From CAXRDE01 sp964342365 (GTDB lineage: Bacteria; Cyanobacteriota; Sericytochromatia; UBA7694), in contig CAYFGW010000018.1 in NCBI GenBank assembly GCA_964342365.1, forward strand, positions 1 through 30,353: a DNA stretch of 30,353 nt, in the 5' to 3' direction. The translations under genes were made by a program, and so were the position numbers. The notes beneath the pieces were generated by a model, which saw only the letters and a list, made by a program, of their open reading frames with translations, did not search any database and had not been told where the DNA came from. Position 1 is the first letter of the stretch. Each line of letters begins with the position of its first letter. Of this stretch, positions 1-7,791 are shown piece after piece.

Positions 1-57
1 ATAGGCGGTCATGCCCGCAGTGCCTGCTCCAATCACAGCTACGTCTACTTTTTGCAT
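1..57 (-). CDS. Dihydrolipoyl dehydrogenase-like flavoprotein, N-terminal fragment
   Basis: Only the first 19 codons lie in the window; the gene runs off the left edge. The start is an ATG at 55-57 preceded by a good AAGGAAG ribosome site. The translated start, MQKVDVAVIGAGTAGMTAY, is the beta-alpha-beta FAD-binding fold with a GxGxxG motif (GAGTAG) at the extreme N-terminus. Among two-dinucleotide-binding flavoproteins, this spacing and wording most resembles dihydrolipoyl dehydrogenase, the E3 subunit of 2-oxoacid dehydrogenase complexes. Other NAD(P)/FAD oxidoreductases cannot be excluded from so short a piece. It is transcribed away from the small membrane-protein gene at 149. Confidence 0.6.
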   Translation of the reverse strand, partial: MQKVDVAVIGAGTAGMTAY

Positions 58-148
58 GGGTTCTTCCTTTGCGTTTTTTATTAGTTTAAGCTTCAGTTCG
101 CTAGAAAAACTGTCAGCCAGATGACGCTTTGCGTGGTACGATGTCAGC

Positions 149-481
149 ATGATTATTTTGCGTTGTCTTTGTATTCTTTTCATGCTCATTATCTGGCCCT
201 ACACCCTCTGGGTCATGGCCAACCACGGTGTCAATTTGGTGTCCGTAATCATACAAGATATTACGACAATGAGCTGGAACGGTCAGTTTGATACGGATTT
301 TTTAATGTATCTTTGCCTGTCAGGATTGTGGATTGCCTGGCGACACCGCTTTTCTGTAGGCGGTTGCCTGGTGGCATTGATCTGTGCCACCAACGGCATG
401 TTTTTCTTTGCGCCCTATCTGTTGACCATTTCCTTTCAAAGCGATAGCCTTGAGGAGCTTTTACTAGGTCAAAGGGCTTAG
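149..481 (+). CDS. Small multi-pass membrane protein (DUF2834-like)
   Basis: A 110-residue hydrophobic protein of unknown function. Three hydrophobic stretches are visible, at about residues 3-22, 48-63 and 70-95, so a three-helix inner-membrane protein is likely. The pattern (a PY pair after the first helix, a short loop with N-G, an Asp just before the second helix, and a PxxL pattern in the last) reminds me of the DUF2834 family, but I could not check this. No convincing Shine-Dalgarno sequence precedes the ATG. A TACGAT element at 137-142 sits 6 bases upstream, so a leaderless or near-leaderless transcript is possible. The gene converges on acs. Confidence 0.55.
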   Translation: MIILRCLCILFMLIIWPYTLWVMANHGVNLVSVIIQDITTMSWNGQFDTDFLMYLCLSGLWIAWRHRFSVGGCLVALICATNGMFFFAPYLLTISFQSDSLEELLLGQRA

Positions 482-489
482 GTCAAAGG
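465..489. repeat. Short direct repeat at the 3' end of the membrane-protein gene
   Basis: The 11-base sequence TAGGTCAAAGG occurs at 465-475 and again at 479-489, a 14-base period. It spans the stop codon of the 110-aa gene. A weak hairpin (CAAAGC pairing with GCTTTG, about 493-514) follows and may separate the two convergent genes. The repeat is probably a small slippage duplication. Confidence 0.5.
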
Positions 490-520
490 ACGCAAAGCAT
501 ACAAAACCAGGGCTTTGTGC

Positions 521-2479
521 TCAACCGTTACGCAACTGTTCCAAAACGGAGGCGTCTTCTAAGGTGGAGGTATCGCCCTGAGCGGTGCGTCCGGCGGCAA
601 TGTCTCTGAGCAAGCGGCGCATGATTTTACCACTGCGAGTTTTGGGCAGCACGTCGGTGAAGTGAATCGCCGCCGGTCGGGCAATGGCTCCGATTTCATT
701 GACCACGTGAGCCTTGAGGGTCTTCAAAAGCTCTTCAGAACCTTCGCTCTGGCCTTCCAGGGTGACAAAAGCCACAATGGCTTCTCCTTTGAGATCGTCG
801 GGACGGCTCACCACGGCAGCTTCGGTGACAATGGGGTGAGATACCAGTGCACTTTCAATTTCCATGGTGCCCAGACGATGACCGGATACGTTAATCACAT
901 CATCCACGCGTCCCATTACCCAGTAATAACCGTTTTCGTCCTGGCGGGCGCCGTCTCCGGTAAAGTAAACGCCTTCAAATTTTGACCAGTACTGTTGCTT
1001 GAAACGCTCGGGGTCGCCCCACACCGTGCGCAGCATGGATGGCCACGGTTTCTGAATGGTCAAATAGCCACCCTGGCCCTGCTCCACGGGTTCGCCCTGT
1101 TCATTGACAATTTGGGGGAAGATTCCTGGCAGTGGCAGTGTGGCAGTACCCGGAACGGTGGGGGTGGCTCCAGGTAAGGGTGAAATCATAATCGAACCGG
1201 TTTCCGTTTGCCACCAGGTGTCTACAATGGGGCAGCTTTCCTGACCGATCACTTTGTGATACCACATCCACGCTTCGGGGTTGATGGGTTCGCCCACGGT
1301 GCCCAACAAACGCAGCGAAGACAAATCGTGTTTTAAAGGCCACTGGTCGCCCCACTTCATAAAGGCCCGGATGGCGGTGGGAGCGGTGTAAAAAATGCTC
1401 ACCTGATACTTGTCCACAATTTGCCAGAATCGGTCCGGCTCCGGGTAGTTGGGAGCGCCTTCATACATGACGGAGGTGGCTCCATTAGATAAAATGCCGT
1501 AAATAATATAGCTGTGGCCGGTGATCCAGCCAATGTCGGCGGTACACCAGTAGGTGTCTTCTTCTTTGAGGTCAAACACCATTTTGCTGGTGTAGGTCGC
1601 CCCCAGCAAATAACCGCCGGTGGAGTGGACCACGCCTTTGGGCTTGCCGGTGGTACCGCTGGTGTAGAGAATAAACAGCGGATGCTCAGCGGGCAGTTCT
1701 TCTGCGGGGCAGTCAGCGTCTACTTTGCTCATGGCCTCGTGCCAGTCCACGTCTTTGGGAGTGACCGCAGGTGCTGTTTCAAAAGCACTTTCGGGCAGAT
1801 GGTTCACCACCACCACATGTTCCACGCAATCCACCGTTTCCAGGGCTTTATTGACGGTGTTCTTAAGGGGAATGACCTTACCCCGGCGCTTCCCGCCGTT
1901 GGCGGTGATCACGAGTTTGGCCTCCGCGTCGAGCACCCGGTCCTTAATGGCTTCGGCAGAAAACCCGCCAAAAATAATGCTGTGGGTGGCTCCAATACGG
2001 GCACAGGCCAGCATGGCGATGGCCAGTTCCGGAATCATGGGCATATACAACGCCACGCGATCCCCGGCCTCAATGTTTAAATCTTTGAGTACGTTGGCAA
2101 AGCGGCACACTTCGTAATGCAGCGTCTGATAAGTAAATACCCGACTGTCTCCCTCTTCACCTTCCCAGATCAGGGCCGCCTTGTTTTTACGGGGAGTCTC
2201 TAAGTGGCGATCCAGACAGTTGTAACTGGCATTGATGTGCCCCTCTACAAACCATTTGGCAAAGGGTGGCTGCCATTCTAATGTGGTTTCCCAGGGCTTA
2301 AACCAGTGCAGTAATTCGCTGGCCCGTCGGTCCCAGAACCCCTCAAAATCTGTTTCCGCTTCCTGACACAGCTTCTGATAATCAGCAAAGCTTGCCACAT
2401 GGGCCTGCCGGGCAAATTCTTCCTCCGGCAAAAACTGTCGGGATTCGTTGAGAATAGAGGTAAAGGTGTTGTCGGCCAT
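521..2479 (-). CDS. acs: Acetyl-CoA synthetase (AMP-forming)
   Basis: Activates acetate to acetyl-CoA through an acetyl-AMP intermediate in the cytoplasm. The 652-residue length equals that of E. coli Acs. Family landmarks are visible: the ATP-binding loop YTSGTTGKPKG at 272-282, and near the C-terminus PKTRSGKIMRR, whose lysine (about K618) is the catalytic lysine controlled by reversible acetylation in known Acs enzymes. The reading frame stays open upstream into menD. The ATG at 2477-2479 was chosen because it has a GGGAG ribosome site at 2489-2493 and leaves about 30 residues before the first family-conserved block, as in E. coli. It lies 55 bases downstream of menD and may be co-transcribed. 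The GNAT gene at 7773 is not obviously the acetylase. Confidence 0.96.
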   Translation of the reverse strand: MADNTFTSILNESRQFLPEEEFARQAHVASFADYQKLCQEAETDFEGFWDRRASELLHWFKPWETTLEWQPPFAKWFVEGHINASYNCLDRHLETPRKNKAALIWEGEEGDSRVFTYQTLHYEVCRFANVLKDLNIEAGDRVALYMPMIPELAIAMLACARIGATHSIIFGGFSAEAIKDRVLDAEAKLVITANGGKRRGKVIPLKNTVNKALETVDCVEHVVVVNHLPESAFETAPAVTPKDVDWHEAMSKVDADCPAEELPAEHPLFILYTSGTTGKPKGVVHSTGGYLLGATYTSKMVFDLKEEDTYWCTADIGWITGHSYIIYGILSNGATSVMYEGAPNYPEPDRFWQIVDKYQVSIFYTAPTAIRAFMKWGDQWPLKHDLSSLRLLGTVGEPINPEAWMWYHKVIGQESCPIVDTWWQTETGSIMISPLPGATPTVPGTATLPLPGIFPQIVNEQGEPVEQGQGGYLTIQKPWPSMLRTVWGDPERFKQQYWSKFEGVYFTGDGARQDENGYYWVMGRVDDVINVSGHRLGTMEIESALVSHPIVTEAAVVSRPDDLKGEAIVAFVTLEGQSEGSEELLKTLKAHVVNEIGAIARPAAIHFTDVLPKTRSGKIMRRLLRDIAAGRTAQGDTSTLEDASVLEQLRNG

Positions 2480-2534
2480 TAATGTATGCTCCCATAAGGT
2501 GTTGTGAGCAGCATAAAGGCCCTCATTGACGATG

Positions 2535-4277
2535 TCAAGCCGGGGAGGGTGGCATGGCGTAAATCTGCTGGTGCTCCCGGTAATTGCGGTCCCGGTTGCT
2601 GTGCACCTCAATGAGGGTGGAATCCCCTTTTCTGGCACGAGCAAGAGCTTGTTGGAGCTGGCTTTTAAGCTCGGACAGGCTCCGGGGGGTGGCGTAGTGA
2701 AGCCCAAATAAGGGAGCTGCATGGGAAAAATCCCAGCTGTGGGGTGTGCCAAAATAGCGATCCACGCGCTCAGGATCGCCCACGCCGCCCCGGGGATGGG
2801 CCACAGGCAAAAAGGAAAAGATACCGCCGCCCCTGTTATTGAGCACGATGACGACCACGCCGTGATCGAGAGTGTTGAGCGTGCCCAGGGCGTTTAAATC
2901 ATGGTACAGGGTCAGGTCTCCACAAATCATGGCACAGGGGCCAATATGGCCCTGAACCATGCCTGCCACCATGGATATATTGCCGTCAATGCCGCTAGTG
3001 CCCCGGGAGCCCCTGACCGCAGTGGCGTGATTGAGTAAGAGATCTACATCCCGAATGGCCATACTATTGCCCACGAACACAGGAAGGTCCCTGAGATGTT
3101 CCAGGCAGAGGTTAATGGCGGTGAGTTCGCTCAGAGGCAGCTCCTTGAGCTGTTGTTGTAGGTGAATCTCTGCCTGGTGCTGCTGGTTTTGAAAGAAGGT
3201 GCGGGTTTCAGAGAGGGACACAACTTCATGGCTCTGTGATTCTACCCGTCTGGCAAAGGCGTCCGGGCGTTCTACGAAGTGTTGCTGCACACGATAATTG
3301 GGATCTTGCGGGCGCAAACTCTGATTCACCTGCACATAGTGACATTCAGGATGCTGTGCTAAGTACGCATCCAGAAACTGAAGCAGTGCTTTAGATACGA
3401 AGCCCAGCCCCAGATGCAGGATCATATCCACGGGCTGGTTCAGCCATTGTTGTCTGATGTGAGGCTGCCGCAAAAGCAGATCATAGGCGTTTACAAAGCC
3501 TTCGCGACGACAGCCAGAGAGCGGGTCGGCCAGCACGGGCCAGCCCAGCCGATCGGCCATTTGTAAAATGGGTGCAGTCTCTGTGAACGGGCTCATGCGA
3601 CCCAGTAGTAACATGCCCTGTTCGGGAGCTAAAAAAGGGGCTGTGTTTGTGTCGGTGACTGCGTAGCGGGTCTGAGGGAGCTTCAGCTTTTGTACTTCCT
3701 TATCAAAACTGAGGGTATCCTGTGCGGGAGCGGGGGTGAGTGGTTCTGCAAAGGGAAAGTTAATGTGCACTGGCCCTGGAGCCGCAGCTTTGAGCTGAAA
3801 CAGCGCTTTTTCCAGTTGAGACACCACGTAACGGGGGGAATAGCGCGGGCCGGGCACGGGCATTTCCACAAATTCCCGTACGTAGCCCCCGTAAATATGC
3901 TGCTGATCGATGGTTTGATTAGCGCCGCAATCCCTTAACTCAGGGGGGCGATCGGCACTCAATACCAGCAAAGGCACCAGATCCTGAGCCGCTTCAATGA
4001 CTGCCGGATAATAATTGGCCACTGCGGTACCCGAGGTACAGATTAGCGCTGCGGCCCGTCCGGTGGCTCTGGCATAGCCAAGAGCGTGAAAGGCGGCACC
4101 TCTTTCATCGTGAATGACCACACAACGGGCCTGAGGGTGAGCACTGGCGGCCAGCGTAAGGGGGGTGGAACGGGAGCCGGGAGAAATGCAAAAGTAATTG
4201 ATCTGGTGAGCCAGCAGCACTTCAAGGGTCAGCTCTGCCCAACGGGTGTTGAAGTTGGTGGACGAGTTGGTCGACAA
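2535..4277 (-). CDS. menD: SEPHCHC synthase (menaquinone biosynthesis)
   Basis: A 580-residue ThDP-dependent enzyme that joins 2-oxoglutarate to isochorismate in menaquinone synthesis. Visible motifs: SPGSRSTPL at 32-40, the cofactor glutamate in HDERGAAF (E58), TSGTAVANYYPAV after residue 80, the ADRPPELRDCGANQTIDQ block, and GDLTLYHDLNAL near residue 460, the ThDP/Mg-binding segment. The only plausible start is TTG at 4275-4277. The conserved FNTRW begins nine residues in, no ATG occurs near the N-terminus, and an in-frame TAA lies two codons upstream. That TAA is the stop of the 68-codon ORF at 4281. No clear Shine-Dalgarno precedes the TTG, so translation may depend on re-initiation. No other men genes are in the window. 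Confidence 0.95.
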   Translation of the reverse strand: MSTNSSTNFNTRWAELTLEVLLAHQINYFCISPGSRSTPLTLAASAHPQARCVVIHDERGAAFHALGYARATGRAAALICTSGTAVANYYPAVIEAAQDLVPLLVLSADRPPELRDCGANQTIDQQHIYGGYVREFVEMPVPGPRYSPRYVVSQLEKALFQLKAAAPGPVHINFPFAEPLTPAPAQDTLSFDKEVQKLKLPQTRYAVTDTNTAPFLAPEQGMLLLGRMSPFTETAPILQMADRLGWPVLADPLSGCRREGFVNAYDLLLRQPHIRQQWLNQPVDMILHLGLGFVSKALLQFLDAYLAQHPECHYVQVNQSLRPQDPNYRVQQHFVERPDAFARRVESQSHEVVSLSETRTFFQNQQHQAEIHLQQQLKELPLSELTAINLCLEHLRDLPVFVGNSMAIRDVDLLLNHATAVRGSRGTSGIDGNISMVAGMVQGHIGPCAMICGDLTLYHDLNALGTLNTLDHGVVVIVLNNRGGGIFSFLPVAHPRGGVGDPERVDRYFGTPHSWDFSHAAPLFGLHYATPRSLSELKSQLQQALARARKGDSTLIEVHSNRDRNYREHQQIYAMPPSPA

Positions 4278-4280
4278 GAT

Positions 4281-4487
4281 TTAGCCGTTGTTGCGTTGCT
4301 GGGATTCTGCCTCTAAACGCATGAGCAGGGGAGAGCGGGTGGGGTGTTCATGAAACCATTCTGCCCGTTTTTGCAGGGCCTTTAATAAGGGTGGAATGAC
4401 CGCCGGTGAAAAAGGGGCTGTGACAGGATCAAGGGCCTTTAAAGGTCTGTGTTGTGAATTGTCAGATTGTGGAGACAGATTGGACAT
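4281..4487 (-). CDS. Small ORF in frame with and directly upstream of menD
   Basis: A 68-codon ORF starting at an ATG with a weak AGGA about 11 bases upstream. The product is polar, with no signal peptide or membrane segment. Its second half (LLKALQKRAEWFHEHP, then RSPLLMRLEAE) looks helical and amphipathic. Its stop codon, TAA, is in the same frame as menD and is separated from menD's TTG start by one codon. It could be a leader peptide whose translation feeds ribosomes into menD, a separate small protein, or a former N-terminal extension of MenD cut off by one nonsense codon. I do not recognise a family. Confidence 0.5.
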   Translation of the reverse strand: MSNLSPQSDNSQHRPLKALDPVTAPFSPAVIPPLLKALQKRAEWFHEHPTRSPLLMRLEAESQQRNNG

Positions 4488-4495
4488 GTAATGGA

Positions 4496-4597
4496 GATCC
4501 TGTTAAATTTTTCAACGAACGATCTTAATTTAACACAAGATCTCGGGCGATCCTGTGAGAGATCATCCAAAGATCAGAGTTTTAACAAAAAAAGATC
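4496..4597. promoter_or_regulatory. GATC-rich leader with inverted repeat upstream of the menD block
   Basis: The gap between holA and the 68-codon ORF carries seven GATC sites, starting at 4496, 4521, 4539, 4549, 4561, 4572 and 4594. The last five are spaced 10, 12, 11 and 22 bases, close to multiples of one DNA turn. A perfect 9-base inverted repeat, TGTTAAATT at 4501-4509 and AATTTAACA at 4527-4535, lies in the same leader. A second pair, GATCTT at 4521-4526 and AAGATC at 4537-4542, is nested in it. A run of seven T residues (minus strand) follows the holA stop. I infer a regulatory region for leftward transcription of menD, but no clean promoter hexamers were found. Confidence 0.45.
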
Positions 4598-5549
4598 AGG
4601 CGCTTAAAATATCCCCCAGCCACATCTCCAGCGCCAGTTCAGGCTTTAAACGGCTGCTGCGGCTACGGGTTTGTAGATCCAGTAAATACTGCATGCTGTG
4701 GGTGATTTTTTCCAGGGAAAACCGCTGCCAGCGCTGTAGATCCATTTTGACCACATAAGGATTCATGCCCAGGGCCTTGGCAATGTCCTGCTGGCTGCGT
4801 CCCTGCATGGCGTAAAAGCGGGTGCGGTATAGCCGGGTTAAAGAAGAGCCCAGAGTGGACATAATGCGATTGGGGTTGTCTCTTAAAAGCAGGGCATGGA
4901 ATTGCTGAAAGGCGGCGGTGTGATCCCGCCTGGAAATCAGTTCCAGCCAGAGGAAAATATCGCTTTCGGTCTGGGTCACCAGTTTACGCACCACGGCCAG
5001 CGTAATGCGCGATTCGGTGTCCACATAAAGCAACACTTTTTCTAAAGCACTGGCGAGCAAATGACGGTCGGTGCCGCAGGCGTTGATCAGGTATTCCACG
5101 GCGTCGGGATTGATCTGCTTGCCCTCTTTTTTGACTTCGGCCTGGAGCCACGGCCCCAGAATTTTATGGGCGTTCCAGCGCTTGAGTTCTTCACAGTGAA
5201 TATGTTCTTTGGCCAGTTTGAGCACCGCCTTAACGGCTTTACGCCGCTTATCGAGGCTGTCGGCCACCATAATTAACACATTGGTGGGGGCAAAGTCCTT
5301 GTTGGCATGGGTGGTGATGATTTCGCATAACTGGGCCAGCCCGTCACTATTCAGCTGAGTGACCACCACGCGCCGCTCTCCCCAGAACGGTGGCGTAATC
5401 CAGGCGTCAAACACCGGAGCCACTTCTACGGGTAAGTCGTATTTTTCTAAGTTGAACTCCGCAAATTCCGGCTCCAGAAACTGGTCAACCCGCTCTTTGA
5501 CGGCCTGTTCACGAGCGTAAGTATCGGTACCGGTGATCAAAAATAACAT
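4596..5549 (-). CDS. holA: DNA polymerase III delta subunit
   Basis: The clamp-loader subunit that opens the beta sliding clamp during replication. The 317-residue protein starts with the family-typical MLFLITGTDTYAREQAV, has the central ANVLIMVAD-like strand region (about residues 85-100), and shows the HolA C-terminal helical collar (LTRLYRTRFYAMQGRSQQD, then alanine/leucine helices). Its length is close to the usual 320-345. Its ATG overlaps the stop codon of the upstream cdaA gene by one base (TAATG), so the two are translationally coupled. A T-rich stretch follows its stop codon. Confidence 0.93.
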   Translation of the reverse strand: MLFLITGTDTYAREQAVKERVDQFLEPEFAEFNLEKYDLPVEVAPVFDAWITPPFWGERRVVVTQLNSDGLAQLCEIITTHANKDFAPTNVLIMVADSLDKRRKAVKAVLKLAKEHIHCEELKRWNAHKILGPWLQAEVKKEGKQINPDAVEYLINACGTDRHLLASALEKVLLYVDTESRITLAVVRKLVTQTESDIFLWLELISRRDHTAAFQQFHALLLRDNPNRIMSTLGSSLTRLYRTRFYAMQGRSQQDIAKALGMNPYVVKMDLQRWQRFSLEKITHSMQYLLDLQTRSRSSRLKPELALEMWLGDILSA

Positions 5550-6856
5550 TATTTTAACTTGATCAATTTCACGTTCACCACCCGGGGCGACACGTCTCTG
5601 AGCTGCACGTTTTCGGGTACGGAGACGCCTACGGGAATGCTCTGTTCGCCGGTTTCGGTGCTCTGTAACTGTACAAAAACGCGAATGTCCTGAATGGGCA
5701 GATTTTTCAGGCGGTCAGAGCGCCCTGATAGCTTGATGTTCACCTGAGAGGGATCTAGCTTGATCACCAGATTATCTGTTTCTCCCTGTACCTGAATGGG
5801 CATCAGCAGTTCTTTACTCTGGCTTTCCAGCTCCAGTTGGGGAGCCGGAGCACGACCCAACCCGATGGCCAATCCCCAGATTACCGCCATCAACACGGCG
5901 ATAAAACGCAGGTTCAAGAACAGTTTGTTGACGCCCCGTTGCAGCGTGCCTATCCAGTGAGATTCTTCTTTTTTCTTCGGTTTTTCTTCAGCGTCTTCTT
6001 TTTTATCGCGGGCAAAGAGGGTGCGCGTAAAAATATTTTCCGGGGCCGTAGATTCCACCTGGAACAGTTCCATCAGCTGTTTTTCGAGATTTTCTTCCGT
6101 TAAATTACGGTGGGTTTTTCCCTCCATAATCAGCGAAATATTTCCGGTTTCTTCAGAGACCACCAGACTGGCGGCGTCGGACTGTTCTGAGATGCCCATG
6201 GCGGCCCGGTGCCGCATACCCCAGTAAGTACCTGCCGGAGATTGCTTGCTGTCGGTGAGGGGAAGTTGTACTGCAGCGGCCACAATGGTGTTGCCTCGCA
6301 CCACAATGGCTCCGTCATGGAGGGGCGTACCGTCGTAAAAAATAGTGTGCATCAGGGCTTCCGAAAGCTCCGCATTCAGCATTTTGCCCGACTCAATGTG
6401 CTCATTTAAACCAATGCGCCGCTCAATAACAATCAGCGCTCCGATCTTTTTTTCGGACAGGGCCTTGGCGGTAGATACCATAATACGAATGGTGTCAAAA
6501 AACTCCTGGCCCTTTAAGGCCCGATCGCCCGGAAACAGAGAAAACCCGCGTCCCAGTTCAGAAAGCGCCCGGCGCAACTCCGGCTGAAAGAGCACCGGAA
6601 TGGCCACTATAATCAGGGTGGCGGCGTTTTGAAGCACCGAGGTTAAAATTTTGAGTTCTAAAAAGCTGTTGGCAATAAAATAAATGACCACCAGCAGCAG
6701 CAGGCCGCGAATTAAGTAAACGGCACGGGTTTCTTTAATAAAGGAAAACACCTTGTACAGCACAAAAGACACGATAAAAACGTCCAGCACGTCTTGCCAG
6801 CGTAGACCGAGCCAGATTTGTTGCATATAGCGTGATAAGAGTTCGAATGTGTCCAA
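5549..6856 (-). CDS. cdaA: Diadenylate cyclase CdaA fused to a CdaR/YbbR domain
   Basis: Makes c-di-AMP from two ATP. Residues 1-90 hold three membrane helices preceded by the family-typical IWLGLRWQDVLD. The DAC (DisA_N) catalytic domain spans about 95-270, with the DGA motif at 181-183 and RHR at 215-217. A charged linker (about 283-300) leads to a fourth membrane helix at about 317-335. A terminal stretch of about 85 residues, with the strand pattern of one YbbR repeat (VQVQG-type start, LSGRSDRL, VFVQLQS, VSVPENVQL), would lie outside the membrane. In Firmicutes CdaA and its regulator CdaR are separate adjacent genes. The start is TTG with GAGG at 6862-6865, five bases upstream; an ATG at codon 11 would cut the conserved N-terminus. 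Confidence 0.92.
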   Translation of the reverse strand: MDTFELLSRYMQQIWLGLRWQDVLDVFIVSFVLYKVFSFIKETRAVYLIRGLLLLVVIYFIANSFLELKILTSVLQNAATLIIVAIPVLFQPELRRALSELGRGFSLFPGDRALKGQEFFDTIRIMVSTAKALSEKKIGALIVIERRIGLNEHIESGKMLNAELSEALMHTIFYDGTPLHDGAIVVRGNTIVAAAVQLPLTDSKQSPAGTYWGMRHRAAMGISEQSDAASLVVSEETGNISLIMEGKTHRNLTEENLEKQLMELFQVESTAPENIFTRTLFARDKKEDAEEKPKKKEESHWIGTLQRGVNKLFLNLRFIAVLMAVIWGLAIGLGRAPAPQLELESQSKELLMPIQVQGETDNLVIKLDPSQVNIKLSGRSDRLKNLPIQDIRVFVQLQSTETGEQSIPVGVSVPENVQLRDVSPRVVNVKLIKLK

Positions 6857-6996
6857 GTGTGCCTCAGGCGCAGAAAATAACGATGTTTAAAAAACCTTAT
6901 TTAAATTTTAACAAAATAACAGGCGTAATTCAGAGGACGGAATGAAAATATTAAAAGTTCCTCGGGTTTTTTGAGGGTTCTTGCTAAACTAAAGAT

Positions 6997-7791
6997 ATGT
7001 TGCATTATCACGAAGCCCTGAGCCATTATCTGGAACGTACAGAACCTTTTGTGAGCGTGACCCAGGTGCATACCGTGGGTTCTGCGCCACAAAACGTGGG
7101 GGCCAAAATGCTGGTGGGCGCTGAGGGCTTGCTGTGGGGCACCGTGGGCGGTGGAAAAATCGAGGGGCACTGCATTGCTCATGCACAGCAGTTATTACAG
7201 ACACAAACCCACCACGATTACAAAGCCTGGAATTTGCAAACAGATATTGGCATGACCTGTGGCGGCGTGTGTCATTTTTACTTTGAGCTGCATACCCTTA
7301 ACCGCTGGGAAATTGCCGTATTTGGAGCCGGACACGTGGCCCAGGCTCTCGTTCCCTTGCTCACCACTTTGCCCTGTTCTGTGCAGTGTATCGATACCCG
7401 ACAGGACTGGTTGCAGCGCCTTCAAAATCACTCGCGCCTGCAAATTCATCAGGTGCCGGTGCTGGCAGAACACGTGGCCACCCTCTCCGATAACACCTTT
7501 GTAGTAAGCATGACCATGGGCCACAGTCACGATGTGCCCGTGCTCCATGAGGTGTTGAAGCGTAAAAAACACAGCCCGCAGGCCTTTCCGTATATCGGGG
7601 TGATTGGTTCAGCCGCCAAGGCAGGCGCGATCCGGCGCGATCTCATAAAAATGGGACACACAAAGGCTGACTTAGAGGCTCTGATTTGCCCCGTGGGGTT
7701 GCCGCTGGGGAGCAACGTGCCCGCTGAAATCGCGGTGAGTATTTCCGCTCAACTGATCCAGTATCGCGATCAGTGGCAGCGTCAAAAGTAA
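6997..7791 (+). CDS. XdhC family molybdenum-cofactor chaperone
   Basis: XdhC-type proteins bind and protect the molybdenum cofactor and aid its sulfuration before insertion into xanthine-dehydrogenase-family enzymes. The 264-residue protein has both family halves. The XdhC_CoxI domain includes TVGSAPQNVGAKM, the GTVGGGKIEG loop and a CGGVC cysteine motif near residue 88. The Rossmann half shows VFGAGHVAQAL at about 110, IGVIGSAAKAGAIRR, and the closing CPVGLPLGSNVPAEIAVSI. No molybdo-hydroxylase subunit genes are in the window, so its client is elsewhere. It is divergent from cdaA, and the next gene overlaps its end. Confidence 0.9.
   Translation: MLHYHEALSHYLERTEPFVSVTQVHTVGSAPQNVGAKMLVGAEGLLWGTVGGGKIEGHCIAHAQQLLQTQTHHDYKAWNLQTDIGMTCGGVCHFYFELHTLNRWEIAVFGAGHVAQALVPLLTTLPCSVQCIDTRQDWLQRLQNHSRLQIHQVPVLAEHVATLSDNTFVVSMTMGHSHDVPVLHEVLKRKKHSPQAFPYIGVIGSAAKAGAIRRDLIKMGHTKADLEALICPVGLPLGSNVPAEIAVSISAQLIQYRDQWQRQK

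Noticed and set aside
1514..2117. Long plus-strand open frames opposite acs
   Set aside because: They mirror acs codons, have no family likeness, and acs is fully intact on the other strand.
2480..2752. Upstream extension of the acs reading frame by 91 codons into menD
   Set aside because: The extra sequence lies on the menD coding region in another frame, does not resemble Acs, and the ATG at 2479 has a ribosome site and gives the family length.
6857..6996. Riboswitch (for example c-di-AMP type) between cdaA and xdhC
   Set aside because: Only an AT-rich stretch and a very short CCTC/GAGG pair are seen; no conserved riboswitch core was recognised.
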